A stretch of 64,000 nucleotides of DNA from Nocardioides alcanivorans. Its GTDB lineage: Bacteria; Actinomycetota; Actinomycetes; Propionibacteriales; Nocardioidaceae. This document shows, piece by piece, positions 11,075-20,129 of the stretch; within the stretch, counting starts at the first letter, position 1, and each line of letters begins with the position of its first letter. The DNA is taken from positions 1-64,000 of the forward strand of contig NZ_JAKGRW010000057.1 of the NCBI RefSeq assembly GCF_021555175.1, written 5' to 3'. The notes under the pieces were generated by a model. The model saw only the letters and a list, made by a program, of their open reading frames with translations. It searched no databases and had not been told where the DNA came from. Made by a program: the position numbers and the translations under genes.

Positions 11075-11275
11075 CTGGCCGCGGCCGCCCCGGCGCCCCA
11101 CCCCGCCGCCCCCACCCCGCCGGTCGAGCCGCGCGCCCGTCGCGCCGCGCCCAGTCGAGGAGGCTGCCCCGGCCGGCACGGCCCGGGGCAGGGTCTCGAC
11201 AAGCTCGACCAACGGGTGCGGGCTCGACCGGCGGGGTGGGGCGGCGGGGTGGGGCGGCGGGGTGGTCTCGACCAA
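11075..11275. other. Spacer (loop) of the giant palindrome, itself an imperfect hairpin
   Basis: This is the only stretch of the first 22.3 kb that lacks a perfect mirror copy, and it sits in the gene-free interval 11024-11326. It is very GC-rich. Its halves still resemble inverted copies of each other: a run of ccaccccgccg units near 11096-11125 faces a run of cggcggggtgg units near 11228-11263. A short hairpin with arms ctgcccc and ggggcag lies at 11164-11191. The phrase ctcgacaagctcgaccaa at 11195-11212 looks like a dispersed actinobacterial intergenic repeat. No gene is seen here. Confidence 0.8.
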
Positions 11276-11326
11276 CGACGTACGTGGGGCACTGGTGCAC
11301 CCGGCCTCAGGGAGGTTGCTCGAGAC

Positions 11327-11593
11327 TCACGGACCCCAGTCGAGCCAAGCGCCGCCGGCGAGGACGAACCCGAACCAGAACAGCATCGCGAACGCCGCGA
11401 GGAAGGGCAGTCGCCTGGGATGCGGGGTCCACCACCTGCAGGCGATCGCAAAGAAGACGAACCAGAGCACCACCAACACCAGCACCGCCCACCAGGGAGC
11501 GATGAGCACGCTGGCGCCGTACAGGAAGAGCGCGCACGCCAACCCCGCCATGCCCACGAAGGGCCAGGGAGACGCTGGTTCTCGGTGGACCAC
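11327..11593 (-). CDS. Small integral membrane protein, 88 aa
   Basis: A short protein with about three hydrophobic segments, near residues 12-30, 34-50 and 62-82, rich in Trp and Phe. A basic loop with HPRR lies between the second and third. It starts at GTG. It lies downstream of the 65-residue protein in the same direction and next to the palindrome centre. I recognise no family; it may be a conserved actinobacterial membrane protein. Confidence 0.6.
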   Translation of the reverse strand: MVHREPASPWPFVGMAGLACALFLYGASVLIAPWWAVLVLVVLWFVFFAIACRWWTPHPRRLPFLAAFAMLFWFGFVLAGGAWLDWGP

Positions 11594-11630
11594 GCGGCGA
11601 ACCTACCGGAGGTTCTGTCCGGATTCCGGC

Positions 11631-11828
11631 TCAGTCGTCTCCGTCGGAGGATGCGTCGTCGTTCCAGTCGGGGTCGTTCTCCCACGAATCGTTGCGCTCG
11701 GCCACCTTGTCGAGCGCCCGGGCGGCCTCGGCCTCCGTCGGATAGGGGCCCAGCCGGTCAGCGTTGCGGCAACCCTCTCGCGGCTCCACGGTGTGGTGCT
11801 TCAGGCAGAACCAGAACTCGTTGTCCAT
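11631..11828 (-). CDS. Small acidic protein of unknown function, 65 aa
   Basis: The N-terminal half holds Trp, Phe, Cys and two adjacent His residues in the phrase FCLKHHTVEP and an arginine-rich turn. The C-terminal tail is Asp- and Asn-rich and probably disordered. It is divergent from map with only 22 bases between start codons, so the two promoters must overlap. I recognise the shape from actinobacterial genomes but know no function. Confidence 0.6.
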   Translation of the reverse strand: MDNEFWFCLKHHTVEPREGCRNADRLGPYPTEAEAARALDKVAERNDSWENDPDWNDDASSDGDD

Positions 11829-11851
11829 GATGGCGAAACTACACTCGCACC

Positions 11852-12712
11852 ATGTCGAGCACCACCGCCCCGATCTCCCCGGGTCTCATCTCCCCGCGCC
11901 GCCCCGTCCCCTCACACATCGTGCGACCGGAGTACGTCGACAAGCCGGCCCCACAGCCGTTCACCGGAGACGAGGTCAAGGACGCCGAGACGATCGAGCG
12001 GATGCGCATCGCCGGACGCTTGGCGGCGCAGGCCCGTGAGCTCGTCGGCGAACACGTCGCACCGGGCATCACGACCGACGAGCTCGACCGCATCGGCCAC
12101 GAGTTCCTGTGCGACCACGGCGCCTACCCGTCGACGTTGGGCTACCGCGGCTTCCAGAAGTCACTGTGCTCGAGCGTCAACGAGGTGGTCTGCCACGGCA
12201 TCCCCGACGACCGGGTCGTGCAGGACGGCGACATCGTCAACATCGACATCACCGCCTACCTGAACGGCGTCCACGGTGACACGAACGCGACGTTCCTCGC
12301 CGGGGAGGTCGACGAGGAGACCCGCCTCCTCGTCGACCGCACCAAGACTGCGCTCGAGCGCGGCATCAAGGCGGTCAAGCCCGGACGGCGTGTCGACGTC
12401 ATCGGCCGCGTCATCGAGTCCTACGCGAAGCGTTTCGGGTACGGCGTCGTGCGTGAGTTCACGGGCCACGGCATCGGCACGCACTTCCACTCCGGCTTGA
12501 TCATTCCCCACTACGACGAGTCGGGCTATGACGACGAGATTCGCCCGGGCATGACCTTCACCATCGAGCCGATGCTCAACTTGGGCACGCACGAGTGGGA
12601 GATGTGGGACGACGGCTGGACCGTCGTCACCCGCGACCGCTCGCGAAGCGCCCAGTTCGAGCACACCCTGCTCGTCACCGAGGACGGCGCCGAGGTGCTG
12701 ACCAACCCGTAG
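11852..12712 (+). CDS. map: Type I methionine aminopeptidase
   Basis: Removes the initiator methionine from nascent proteins in the cytosol, using a two-metal centre. The protein has 286 residues, with a roughly 40-residue Pro-rich N-terminal extension containing RRPVP and KPAPQP, as in the longer actinobacterial type (MtMetAP1c). The expected metal ligands are visible: Asp in NIDITAYLNG, Asp in HGDTNATF, His in GHGIGTHFHS, Glu in FTIEPML and Glu in LLVTEDG. ATG start. It is divergent from the 65-aa gene and converges on the TPR gene, whose stop is 36 bases away. No frame problem. Confidence 0.93.
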   Translation: MSSTTAPISPGLISPRRPVPSHIVRPEYVDKPAPQPFTGDEVKDAETIERMRIAGRLAAQARELVGEHVAPGITTDELDRIGHEFLCDHGAYPSTLGYRGFQKSLCSSVNEVVCHGIPDDRVVQDGDIVNIDITAYLNGVHGDTNATFLAGEVDEETRLLVDRTKTALERGIKAVKPGRRVDVIGRVIESYAKRFGYGVVREFTGHGIGTHFHSGLIIPHYDESGYDDEIRPGMTFTIEPMLNLGTHEWEMWDDGWTVVTRDRSRSAQFEHTLLVTEDGAEVLTNP

Positions 12713-12747
12713 CCACACCTCGACGCCGGTCACGAGCCCTGCCGAAC

Positions 12748-13176
12748 TCAGTTCACGCGCGCGGCCAACTGCTCCAACATCCGCTCGACACGGACGACGG
12801 CCCGCTCGTGGTCGGGGTCACCGCTCATGGCCGCAGCCAACCTCAGGTGCGGCAAGGCCGCGGCGTACTCCGACTTGCGTTCGTGGAGCCTGCCGAGGGT
12901 GTGCCGCGCCCACACGTCGGTGGGATCGGCCTCGACGAGGAACTCGAGCTCGACCCGGGCCTTGTCGAGTTGGGCTCGCTGGAAGTAGGCCCAGGCACGA
13001 AGCGACCGCAGTCCGACGTTGCCGGGTTCCGCCTCCAGGGCGGGGGCAAGGATCTCGAGCGCCTGCTCAGGCGCATCGGCGTGGAGCAGGTCCCACGCAA
13101 CGCGGTAGGCATCCGCGATGTCGCGCTGCCCGGGGAAGATGATCTTCGGGGGCTGGTAGCCGTCCATGTTCTCCAT
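12748..13176 (-). CDS. Tetratricopeptide repeat protein, 142 aa
   Basis: After a short lead the protein is a run of paired helices of TPR type: the phrases ALEILAPALEAEPGN, LRSLRAWAYFQRAQ and WARHTLGRLHERK carry the small-residue and aromatic spacing of the family. No signal peptide or membrane helix is seen, so it is probably a cytosolic protein-protein adaptor. It is divergent from the RNase P RNA. The start is either of two ATGs, at 13176 or 13167. The partner is unknown. Confidence 0.75.
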   Translation of the reverse strand: MENMDGYQPPKIIFPGQRDIADAYRVAWDLLHADAPEQALEILAPALEAEPGNVGLRSLRAWAYFQRAQLDKARVELEFLVEADPTDVWARHTLGRLHERKSEYAAALPHLRLAAAMSGDPDHERAVVRVERMLEQLAARVN

Positions 13177-13227
13177 GTCTGCCCAACGCCCGTGGGCGCG
13201 GCTTTCTTCCCTACGATGCCCTATCCT

Positions 13228-13651
13228 GAGCGGGCGGAAGGGCTGGCCGGGCAACCGCGGCGCTCCCCTCGGGGAACGTCGAGGAAGGTCCGGGCTCCAC
13301 AGGGCAGGGTGGTGGGTAACACCCACCCGGGGTGACCCGCGGGACAGTGCCACAGAAAACAGACCGCCTCCCTCTCCTTCGGGAGTGGGCGGTAAGGGTG
13401 AAACGGTGGTGCAAGAGACCACCAGCGTGCCGGGCGACCGGTGCGGCTAGGTAAACCCCACCCGGAGCAAGATCAAGAAGTTGAATCCCTCGGGATCCAA
13501 CGCGCACACGCTCGAGGGCTGCTCGCCCGAGTGTGCGGGTAGATCGCGTGAGGCCATCGGCAACGGTGGTCCCAGATGGATGGTTGCCAACTGGTCGGTC
13601 GTGAGGCCGGCCGGCGAACAGAACCCGGCCTATGAGCCAGCCCTTCCGCAC
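13228..13651 (+). ncRNA. rnpB: RNase P RNA (class A)
   Basis: Catalytic RNA that cuts 5' leaders from tRNA precursors. The landmarks read in order: the 5' block gaggaaggtccgggctccac, then acagaaaacagaccgcc, then gtgaaacggtggtgcaagag, and near the 3' end acagaacccggcctatgagc. The sequence near the 5' end (gcggaagggctgg) pairs with the 3' end (ccagcccttccgc), closing the molecule. Ends are placed by this pairing and could move by several bases. No frame or protein is expected here. Confidence 0.93.
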
Positions 13652-13737
13652 TCAAGCCTCCGACCTGACACGGCCCCGCGGTCCACCGGTCCACACCGAT
13701 GGACCGCAGAGGACGAACCAGTCGTCCAGATGACCGG

Positions 13738-15621
13738 TCAACGAACCCGAACGATCCCCTTGCGCAGTGTCTTTCCGTTGCTGCGCACGACCACCTGGTA
13801 CGGGCCCCTTCGCGTTGCCGGTCGCACCTTGAGAATGCCTGACTTGTTGACCTTGCCCGCCCGCTTGACGACCTTTCCTCCGGTCATTCCGCGCGGCGTC
13901 CAGCGGACCTGCACCTTCTGGCCGGCCTTGACCCCCACGGTGGCGACCTTGAGCCGCTTGTTCTTCTTCACGGCCTTGGCGAGCTTCTTCGCCCCAGGCT
14001 TGGGAATCGCAATGGTGCGGGTGCCCAGGAGCTGGTCTGCATAGCTGAAGGTGACCGTGAACTTGCCGTTCCGCTCCGGCGCACGCAGCGTGAAGCCGTT
14101 GTTCTGCACGGCAGCCGTCTGCTGGACGGCCTTGCCCTTGCCGCTCACGGGTGACCACGTGATCCGCAACGCCGGGCCAGTCCGGATGTCGACCGAGGGG
14201 ATGCGATAGGTCTCCTTGGCGACCACCCGGTTCGGGGTCCGCCCCAGGCGCGCGAAGAGCGCCGGGTATTTGCTCGCGAGATCACGCACGAAGACCTGCT
14301 GCCAAGTCTTCGTCGCCACGGGGGTCAGCCGGCTGTAGCTGTTGAACGAGACGTGTTGGCCGTTCCCACTGATCGCCGGAGCGTACGTCGAGGCAGTCGC
14401 CTGGGCGCCGTCGGTGTCCACATTGACCCGAATGGTCTGCCCGGTCTGCCGATCGTGGCGGAACACATCGCCCACGTTGTTGGTGTCGCCGGGCGCAAGG
14501 TTGGTGGCGACCGAGAGGAAGCTGACGTAACGACCGTCGTCGCTGATGGAACCGTGGCTGCTGTTGCCGTTGCCCTGGGTGCCGTTGCTGGCAACGCTGA
14601 CCCGCTCGTAGGTCTGGGTGACCCGGTCATGGACGAAGACGTCGATCCTGCCGTTGGTGTCACCGGCGACCTGGTCGGCGTCACCGGTGTCGTAGACGAC
14701 GAATCGACCATCGGGCGTCATCGACTGACGGAGGTCCCGCCACTCCTTGCCGCCGACAGCGGTGGTTGTCGCCTGACCTGCTCGGCGGTCCCGCACGAAG
14801 ATGTCGATCGCCGCGTTGTTGGAGCCGCCGGACAGGTTGTCGAGCGACTGGAAGGTCACGAAGTCTCCGTTCGCGCTCGGCACGACCGGGGTGGAGACGT
14901 GTGCGCTGCCGACGACCCCGTTCGCGTGCCGGCTCACCACCTCGATCGCGCCGGTCTGGCGGTCGTGCAGGTAGGCATTGCTGGCGGTGCCGTCGTCCGG
15001 CGTGTAGCCCTGCACCCGAGAGGTGAAACCGACCCACCTGCCATCAGCACTGATGCTGGGCGGGCCCACGACGTTGTCACCGGCGACCTGACCGGTCGGG
15101 ACCTGCGCGCCACTGCTGGTCACGCTCGCCCGGGTCGTGGTGCCCGTTCGAACATCGTGGACGAAGATGTCCGTGGTGCCGTTGGTGTCCCCCGGCACCA
15201 GATTGGAGGAGCTGGAGCGGAAGGCGATCACTTGGCCGTCAGCACTGACAGACGGCTCATGGCTGTGGCCGTTGCCCATCGCCCCGTTGCTGCTCTTCGA
15301 GATCAGTTCCGTCGTGCCCAGCTGGCGATCACGGCGGACGATCTGCCAGCTGAGCTGTTTCTGCCCCGGGACGACAGGACCGCTCGAGGCGAAGACGACA
15401 TAGCGGCCGTCCTTGCTGAGCACCCGCGTCGTACCAGTGTCCCCGTTGGAGCCGTGATCGGGACCGAAACCGCCGGTGGTCACGCTCACTTGCACGGTGA
15501 TCGGCGGGTTCGCTGCTTGGGCTGCCCCGAATGGTGCGGTCACCAAAGTGGCGCCGACGACAGCGGTGGCCGTCGTCGCAGCGATTCGATGTCGCCAGGG
15601 AGCGGGCGTGACAGTGAGCAT
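13738..15621 (-). CDS. Secreted PD40/TolB-like beta-propeller protein, 627 aa
   Basis: A signal peptide (basic MLTVTPAPWRHR, hydrophobic core, AQAAN cleavage region) is followed by six to seven propeller blades. Each carries the WD40-like PD40 phrase, such as SKDGRYVVFAS, SADGRWVGFTS, TPDGRFVVYDT and SDDGRYVSFLS, with DTNG or DTNN turns and xxFVxDRxTG ends. The last 160 residues are Lys- and Val-rich and may form a beta-sandwich or cell-wall-contacting domain. Exported; the ligand is unknown. The start is placed at the ATG that opens the signal peptide. Upstream, near 15680-15697, the sequence repeats a gagcgac motif that may belong to its promoter. Nothing ties it to its neighbours. Confidence 0.8.
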   Translation of the reverse strand: MLTVTPAPWRHRIAATTATAVVGATLVTAPFGAAQAANPPITVQVSVTTGGFGPDHGSNGDTGTTRVLSKDGRYVVFASSGPVVPGQKQLSWQIVRRDRQLGTTELISKSSNGAMGNGHSHEPSVSADGQVIAFRSSSSNLVPGDTNGTTDIFVHDVRTGTTTRASVTSSGAQVPTGQVAGDNVVGPPSISADGRWVGFTSRVQGYTPDDGTASNAYLHDRQTGAIEVVSRHANGVVGSAHVSTPVVPSANGDFVTFQSLDNLSGGSNNAAIDIFVRDRRAGQATTTAVGGKEWRDLRQSMTPDGRFVVYDTGDADQVAGDTNGRIDVFVHDRVTQTYERVSVASNGTQGNGNSSHGSISDDGRYVSFLSVATNLAPGDTNNVGDVFRHDRQTGQTIRVNVDTDGAQATASTYAPAISGNGQHVSFNSYSRLTPVATKTWQQVFVRDLASKYPALFARLGRTPNRVVAKETYRIPSVDIRTGPALRITWSPVSGKGKAVQQTAAVQNNGFTLRAPERNGKFTVTFSYADQLLGTRTIAIPKPGAKKLAKAVKKNKRLKVATVGVKAGQKVQVRWTPRGMTGGKVVKRAGKVNKSGILKVRPATRRGPYQVVVRSNGKTLRKGIVRVR

Positions 15622-15800
15622 GTGGCACCTTTCGTCAAAGCGAGACCGTTGCCCAGCCACCGGATCACTCACCGATCACAAGTCGCTCACATGTCGCTCA
15701 GACGCCGAGAAATCAGTGGTTCCCGTTGGCCACCGCCACCGACCGCACCCAGCGATGGCCGTCGATCGTGGCGTGCGGTTGACGAACGCCAATCGCCTCC

Positions 15801-17226
15801 CTACAGAATGAAGACGACCTTCCCCTTCACAGCGTCGATCTCACTCAACGTGACTTGCACCAGCTCCCCAGCGGAAGCGGAGAGGACGAGGTGACCCGGG
15901 CCTCGATGGCAGGTTCGGCGATGGTGATTTCACCGCGCGTCGGGTCCTTCTCGTCCACGTCGATGACGACCGCGTCGAACGTCTCACCGACCCGCGGGCC
16001 GAGCACAGCGGCCTCGAGCATGTCGAGCATGCCGCGCTCGTAGGCACCCGCCGTACGCCCGGTCCTGGCCATGATCTCCGGTACGTCGGTGAGTCGGTCG
16101 AGCACCCACTGCGGCACCGGCTGCTCGGCGCACAGGGCCACGCAGATCTCGCTGGCGTAGCGGTCGACGAGGCGCCGCAGGGGCGCCGTGACGTGGGCGT
16201 ACTCCCCGCGATCGCCGCATGTTGCGGCTGGGCCGGCAGCTCCCCGTCGAAACCGACGTAGCCGCTGCCGCGCAGCAGCCGGGTGCAGGCGACGAGCATC
16301 GCCGCATGCTTGGGTTGCTCGGGGTCGAGCGACCGGATGAACTCCGGATAGAGCATCTCCGCGGGCCAGGGGATGCCGAGTGCGTGCGCCGTACGGTGCA
16401 GCCGCTTCACGTCGCGCGGGTCGGCCGGCGGCAGCGTGCGCAGCAACCCCACTCGGGCGTAGACCATCAGGGAAGCCGCAGCACTTCCCGTGAGCAACGA
16501 GATCTGGGCGTTCCACTCCTCCACGGGCAGCATGGCCCGGAAACCCAGTCGCCAGTGCTCTCCCTCGAGCACGATCTCCTGTTCCGGCAGTGGAAGCGAG
16601 ACGCCACCGCGGTCTGCCTCCCGCGCCATCCGCAGCTCGCCGACCTCCCTGAGCAGGCCGAAGAGCTCGTCTGCCGTGCCGGCATCGAGCGCCTGCTGCA
16701 CCTCCTCGTAGGTGTGACGACTGCGCGAGCGCACCAGGGCTCGCTCGACGACCGCCTCGGTCCCCTCACCTGAGGCATCGACGTTGATGGTCCACAACAA
16801 CGACGGACGCACCTCACCCGGAAGCAGCGACCCTGCGCCCTCGGAGATCGCCTTCGGATGCAGCGGCACCTTCGCGTCGGCGCCGTACAACGTCTGGCCG
16901 CGCTTGCGTGCCTCCACGTCGACGGGGTCGTCGGGCGTGACGAAGGCAGCGACGTCGGCGATCGCGTAGTGCACGCTGAAACCGCTGTCGGTGCGCCGGA
17001 TGTGGAGCGCCTGGTCGAGGTCCATCGCCCCCTCGGGATCGATGGTCACCAAGGGGATGTCGGTGCGGTCCAGCTCCGGCAGGCGCGGGGCGGCAACCGC
17101 CCGGGCCGCGGCTTGCTCCACCTCCGGAGGAAACTCGGGAGTCACCTCCAACTGCTGCTGCAGCGCGGCGATCTCGTCCCGCATGTCGGCCCCACGGACG
17201 TGCACAACCCGGCTCACCATGGGCAT
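15801..17226 (-). CDS. RNB-domain ribonuclease (RNase II/VacB family), two frameshifts
   Basis: A 3'-to-5' exoribonuclease by family. The catalytic RNB core is clear: TIDPEGAMDLDQA and HYAIADVAAFV carry the metal-binding Asp residues, and YAHVTAPLRRLVDRY is the closing signature. There is no cold-shock domain at the N-terminus, as in short actinobacterial members. The frame breaks at 16204-16207 and 15895-15897; one extra G (on the coding strand) at each run restores about 475 residues ending in GKVVFIL. Without repair the signature lies out of frame. Divergent from yaaA. Confidence 0.82.
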
Positions 17227-17307
17227 CACTCTATGCAGAGCATCACAGCGACGGCGCGGATGCGTGGCCACCCGACGAACCCGGGCACCCACCCCTAGGC
17301 TTTCGCC

Positions 17308-18123
17308 GTGCTGATCCTGCTTCCGCCCAGCGAGGGCAAGGCCTCCCCCGCTCGCGGCAAGTCGCTCGACCTCGACCGCCTGAGCTCGCCGGTCCTCGCC
17401 GAGGCCCGCAGCCAGATGCTCGGGACCCTCGTCGACCTGTGCACCGGCGGTGCCCCGCACGACACACCCGAGCAACACCAGGTCACGCTCGAGCGAGCCG
17501 CGGAGGTGCTCGGCCTCGGCGGCACCCAACACGACCTGGTGGCCCGCAACGCTGCCCTGCACAGCGCCGCGACCGCACGCGCCGACCACGTCTACACCGG
17601 CGTGCTCTTCGACAACCTCGACTTCGCGACCCTCTCGCCCGCCGCCAAGCGCCGCGCCACCTCCCGGGTGGCGATCACGTCATCGCTCTTCGGCATCGTG
17701 CGGCCCACGGACCCGATCCCGTCCTACCGCCTCAGCGGCGACGTCACCTTGCCCGGCCTCGGCTCGGTCAGCGGTTTCTGGCGCCAACACCTCGGGCCGG
17801 CCGTCGAGGACGCGCTCGGTAGCGGCCTGCTCGTCGACCTGCGCTCCAGCACGTACGCCGCCTTCTGGCGACCCCCGGTCGAGTTGGCCTCCCGCCTGGC
17901 CACCGTCAGGGTGCTCCACGAGGCCGACGGTGTCCGCAAGGTCGTCAGCCACTTCAACAAGGCCACCAAGGGTCGGCTGGTGCGGCAGCTGCTCGAGGAC
18001 GGCCGCAATCCGCGCACCCCGCAGGCGCTGGCCGATGTCCTCACCGACCTCGGCTGGCACGTCGAGGCCGACGCGCCCAACGCCAAGGGCACCCGCCTCG
18101 ACGTGGTCGTCCGCGAACTCTGA
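17308..18123 (+). CDS. yaaA: YaaA / DUF328 peroxide stress protein
   Basis: The family lowers intracellular iron and DNA damage during peroxide stress in E. coli. The protein is full length at 271 residues and opens with LLPPSEGKA. It carries the internal blocks VYTGVLFDNLDF, SSLFGIVRP and DLRSSTYAAFW, and VVSHFNKATKGRLVR near the end. GTG start. Divergent from the RNB ribonuclease and convergent with the RNase H fusion. No nearby iron or peroxide gene suggests co-regulation. Confidence 0.9.
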   Translation: MLILLPPSEGKASPARGKSLDLDRLSSPVLAEARSQMLGTLVDLCTGGAPHDTPEQHQVTLERAAEVLGLGGTQHDLVARNAALHSAATARADHVYTGVLFDNLDFATLSPAAKRRATSRVAITSSLFGIVRPTDPIPSYRLSGDVTLPGLGSVSGFWRQHLGPAVEDALGSGLLVDLRSSTYAAFWRPPVELASRLATVRVLHEADGVRKVVSHFNKATKGRLVRQLLEDGRNPRTPQALADVLTDLGWHVEADAPNAKGTRLDVVVREL

Positions 18124-18144
18124 ACCTGCCGTGGGGTGTGCTGC

Positions 18145-19358
18145 TCAGAGCGTGAGCGGACCCTCGCCCGGGCGGGCGTTGAAGAGCTTCAGTGAGGCGA
18201 GGTAGGGCGGCACGCCGCCCACACCCCGCCAACGGCGGGGCTCTGGGCCCGGGATCGCTCGGGTCTGGTGTCTGGGAAGTAGGAGATCGCCGTGACCGAG
18301 GCCGGTGTCAGCTCCATGCGATAGACCGCATCGAGCGGCGCCCCGAGAGCCTGGGCAACAAGCACCTTGATCGGGGTGACGTGGGAGACCAGCACCAGCG
18401 TGCGGCCGGCACGTTCGGTGACCAGGCGGTCGAGGCCCGCGGTGACCCGCTGCTGCACCTGCCGGAAGGACTCGCCCCCGTGCGGGGCGGCGTCGAGGGA
18501 GGCGAACCATGCCGTCATGTCGTCGCCATGGCGCTCGGCGACCTCCGCGAAGCTGAGGCCGTCCCATCGGCCGAACTCCATCTCCGCGAAGGCGGGCACC
18601 ACCTCGGGTCGCTTGCCGAGCACGGCCGCGATCTCCTCGGCGGTCTGCACGGTGCGCAACACCGGCGAGGTGAGCACGTCGTCGACGTGCTCGGAGAGCG
18701 AGCGCAGCCAGGCACCTGTCTCGCGGGCCTGGGCATGGCCGACATCGCTCAGCGGCGGGTTGGCGCCGCCAAGACCACCGCTGAAGCGCTTGTCGACCGT
18801 CATCGCGGTGACACCGTGGCGCACCAGGATCAGGGTCGTCGGCGGCTCGGTGTCTGCCGACCAGCCCCTGCTGCGGGTCGGCGACTCGACGTTGTCGCCG
18901 ACCTGGTTCCCGGTCCCCGCTGATGCAGGCCGCGACGGGTGCACCGTGATCCCGGAACGCTTGCCGTCGAGCGCCTCGTTGCCGAGTCTGTCCGCGGCAC
19001 GGTTCTGCTCCCGTGGCACCCACACGTAGCGGATCGGTCCGCCGTGGGCGCGGCGCGCCTCCTCGGCAAGCACCGCCAGGTCGGCGTTCTTGATCTTCCA
19101 GCTGCCCGACATCTGCTCGATGACGAGCTTGGAGTCCATCCGCACCTCGACCGCCGCTCCCGGAGCGTGCTCGGCCGCCAACCTCAGGCCGGCAACCAGA
19201 CCGGAGTACTCAGCCACGTTGTTGGTGGCCACGCCGATCGTCGAGGCCATCTCCGCGATGACCGCACCGGTGTCGGCGTCACGCACCAGCGCGCCGTACG
19301 CCGCCGGCCCCGGGTTGCCCCGAGAAGCCCCGTCGGCCTCGACCACGACCCGCACCAC
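18145..19358 (-). CDS. Bifunctional RNase HI / histidine phosphatase (Rv2228c-like), frameshifted near end
   Basis: Residues 1-135 are RNase HI, which cuts RNA in RNA-DNA hybrids: EADGASRGNPG, NVAEYSGLVAGL, RMDSKLVIEQM and NRAADRLGNEA supply the acidic active site. After a linker, residues about 170-370 are a phosphoglycerate-mutase-type phosphatase with LVRHGVTAM, EMEFGRWDG and LVSHVTPIK. The same fusion is known in mycobacteria and Streptomyces. GTG start 11 bases after the zinc-ribbon stop, so the two are co-transcribed. The frame breaks at 18237-18240; one restored C gives an end at SLKLFNARPGEGPLTL. A GC hairpin (ccccgcc-gtt-ggcgggg) lies inside this tail and may be a small inserted repeat. 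Confidence 0.88.
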
Positions 19359-19368
19359 CGCGACGTCC

Positions 19369-20120
19369 TCAGGAACGGCCGATGAGGCCGGACTCGTCCG
19401 TGCGCACGAGGATGCGACTGCACTCCTCGCACCGCACCACTTCGTCGGCAGCCGCCTTGGTGATCTGGCCGAGGGTGCCGGCGTCAAGCGTGATCTGACA
19501 GCCCTCGCACCGGCGGGCCCGCAGCATCGCAGCCCCGGTGCCCTGCCGCTCGCGGACCTTGTCGTAGAGCCTGAGCAGCTCGGCGGGAATGCTGGCGATC
19601 GCCGCAACCCGCTTGGCCTCCGTCTCGGTGAGCTCGCCCTGCAACGCGCCGCCACGGCGGTCACGTTCCGCGGTGGTCGCCGCAATCTGCTCGTCGAGGT
19701 CGGTCAGGTCGGACTCAGCGGCCGTGAGGTCACTCTGCGCATCCTCGAGGCGGGCCATGATCTCGAGCTCGACGTCTTCGAGGTCGGAGATGCGACGCTC
19801 CAGTGACACCATCTCGTGCGTCATCCGCTCGAGGTCCTTGGGATTGGTGATCTGCCCCTCGTCGATCCGCTTGCGGTCCCGGTCGCGGCGGGCACGTACC
19901 TGCTCGACCTCGCGATCGGACTTCTTCTGGTCGCGCGTCAGGTCGTCGACGACGACCCGCAGGTCACGCGCACGGTCGATGACGACCGTGCGGCTCTCCC
20001 CAAGGACTGCAGGGCGGCAAACTCGGGCAGGCTGCGCAACTGGTGGCGCAACTGATTGATGCGCTCATCGAGCGCGGCGACCGCGAGCAGGCTCTCCTGG
20101 GCGGCGGGATCGGCTTTCAG
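19369..20120 (-). CDS. C4-type zinc ribbon coiled-coil protein (Rv2229c-like), frameshifted
   Basis: About 200 residues of charged heptad-like sequence (a long coiled coil, centre LERRISDLEDVELEIM) end in a zinc ribbon with CEGC and CEEC pairs. The family sits beside Nif3 and RNase H in many actinobacteria, and its exact role is not established. The frame breaks at 19998-20001, and one G (coding strand) restores it. The apparent start is CTG at 20118-20120, since no ATG, GTG or TTG fits; a start-codon base error is also possible. It lies 9 bases after the Nif3 stop. Confidence 0.8.
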
Positions 20121-20129
20121 CGTCGGCTC

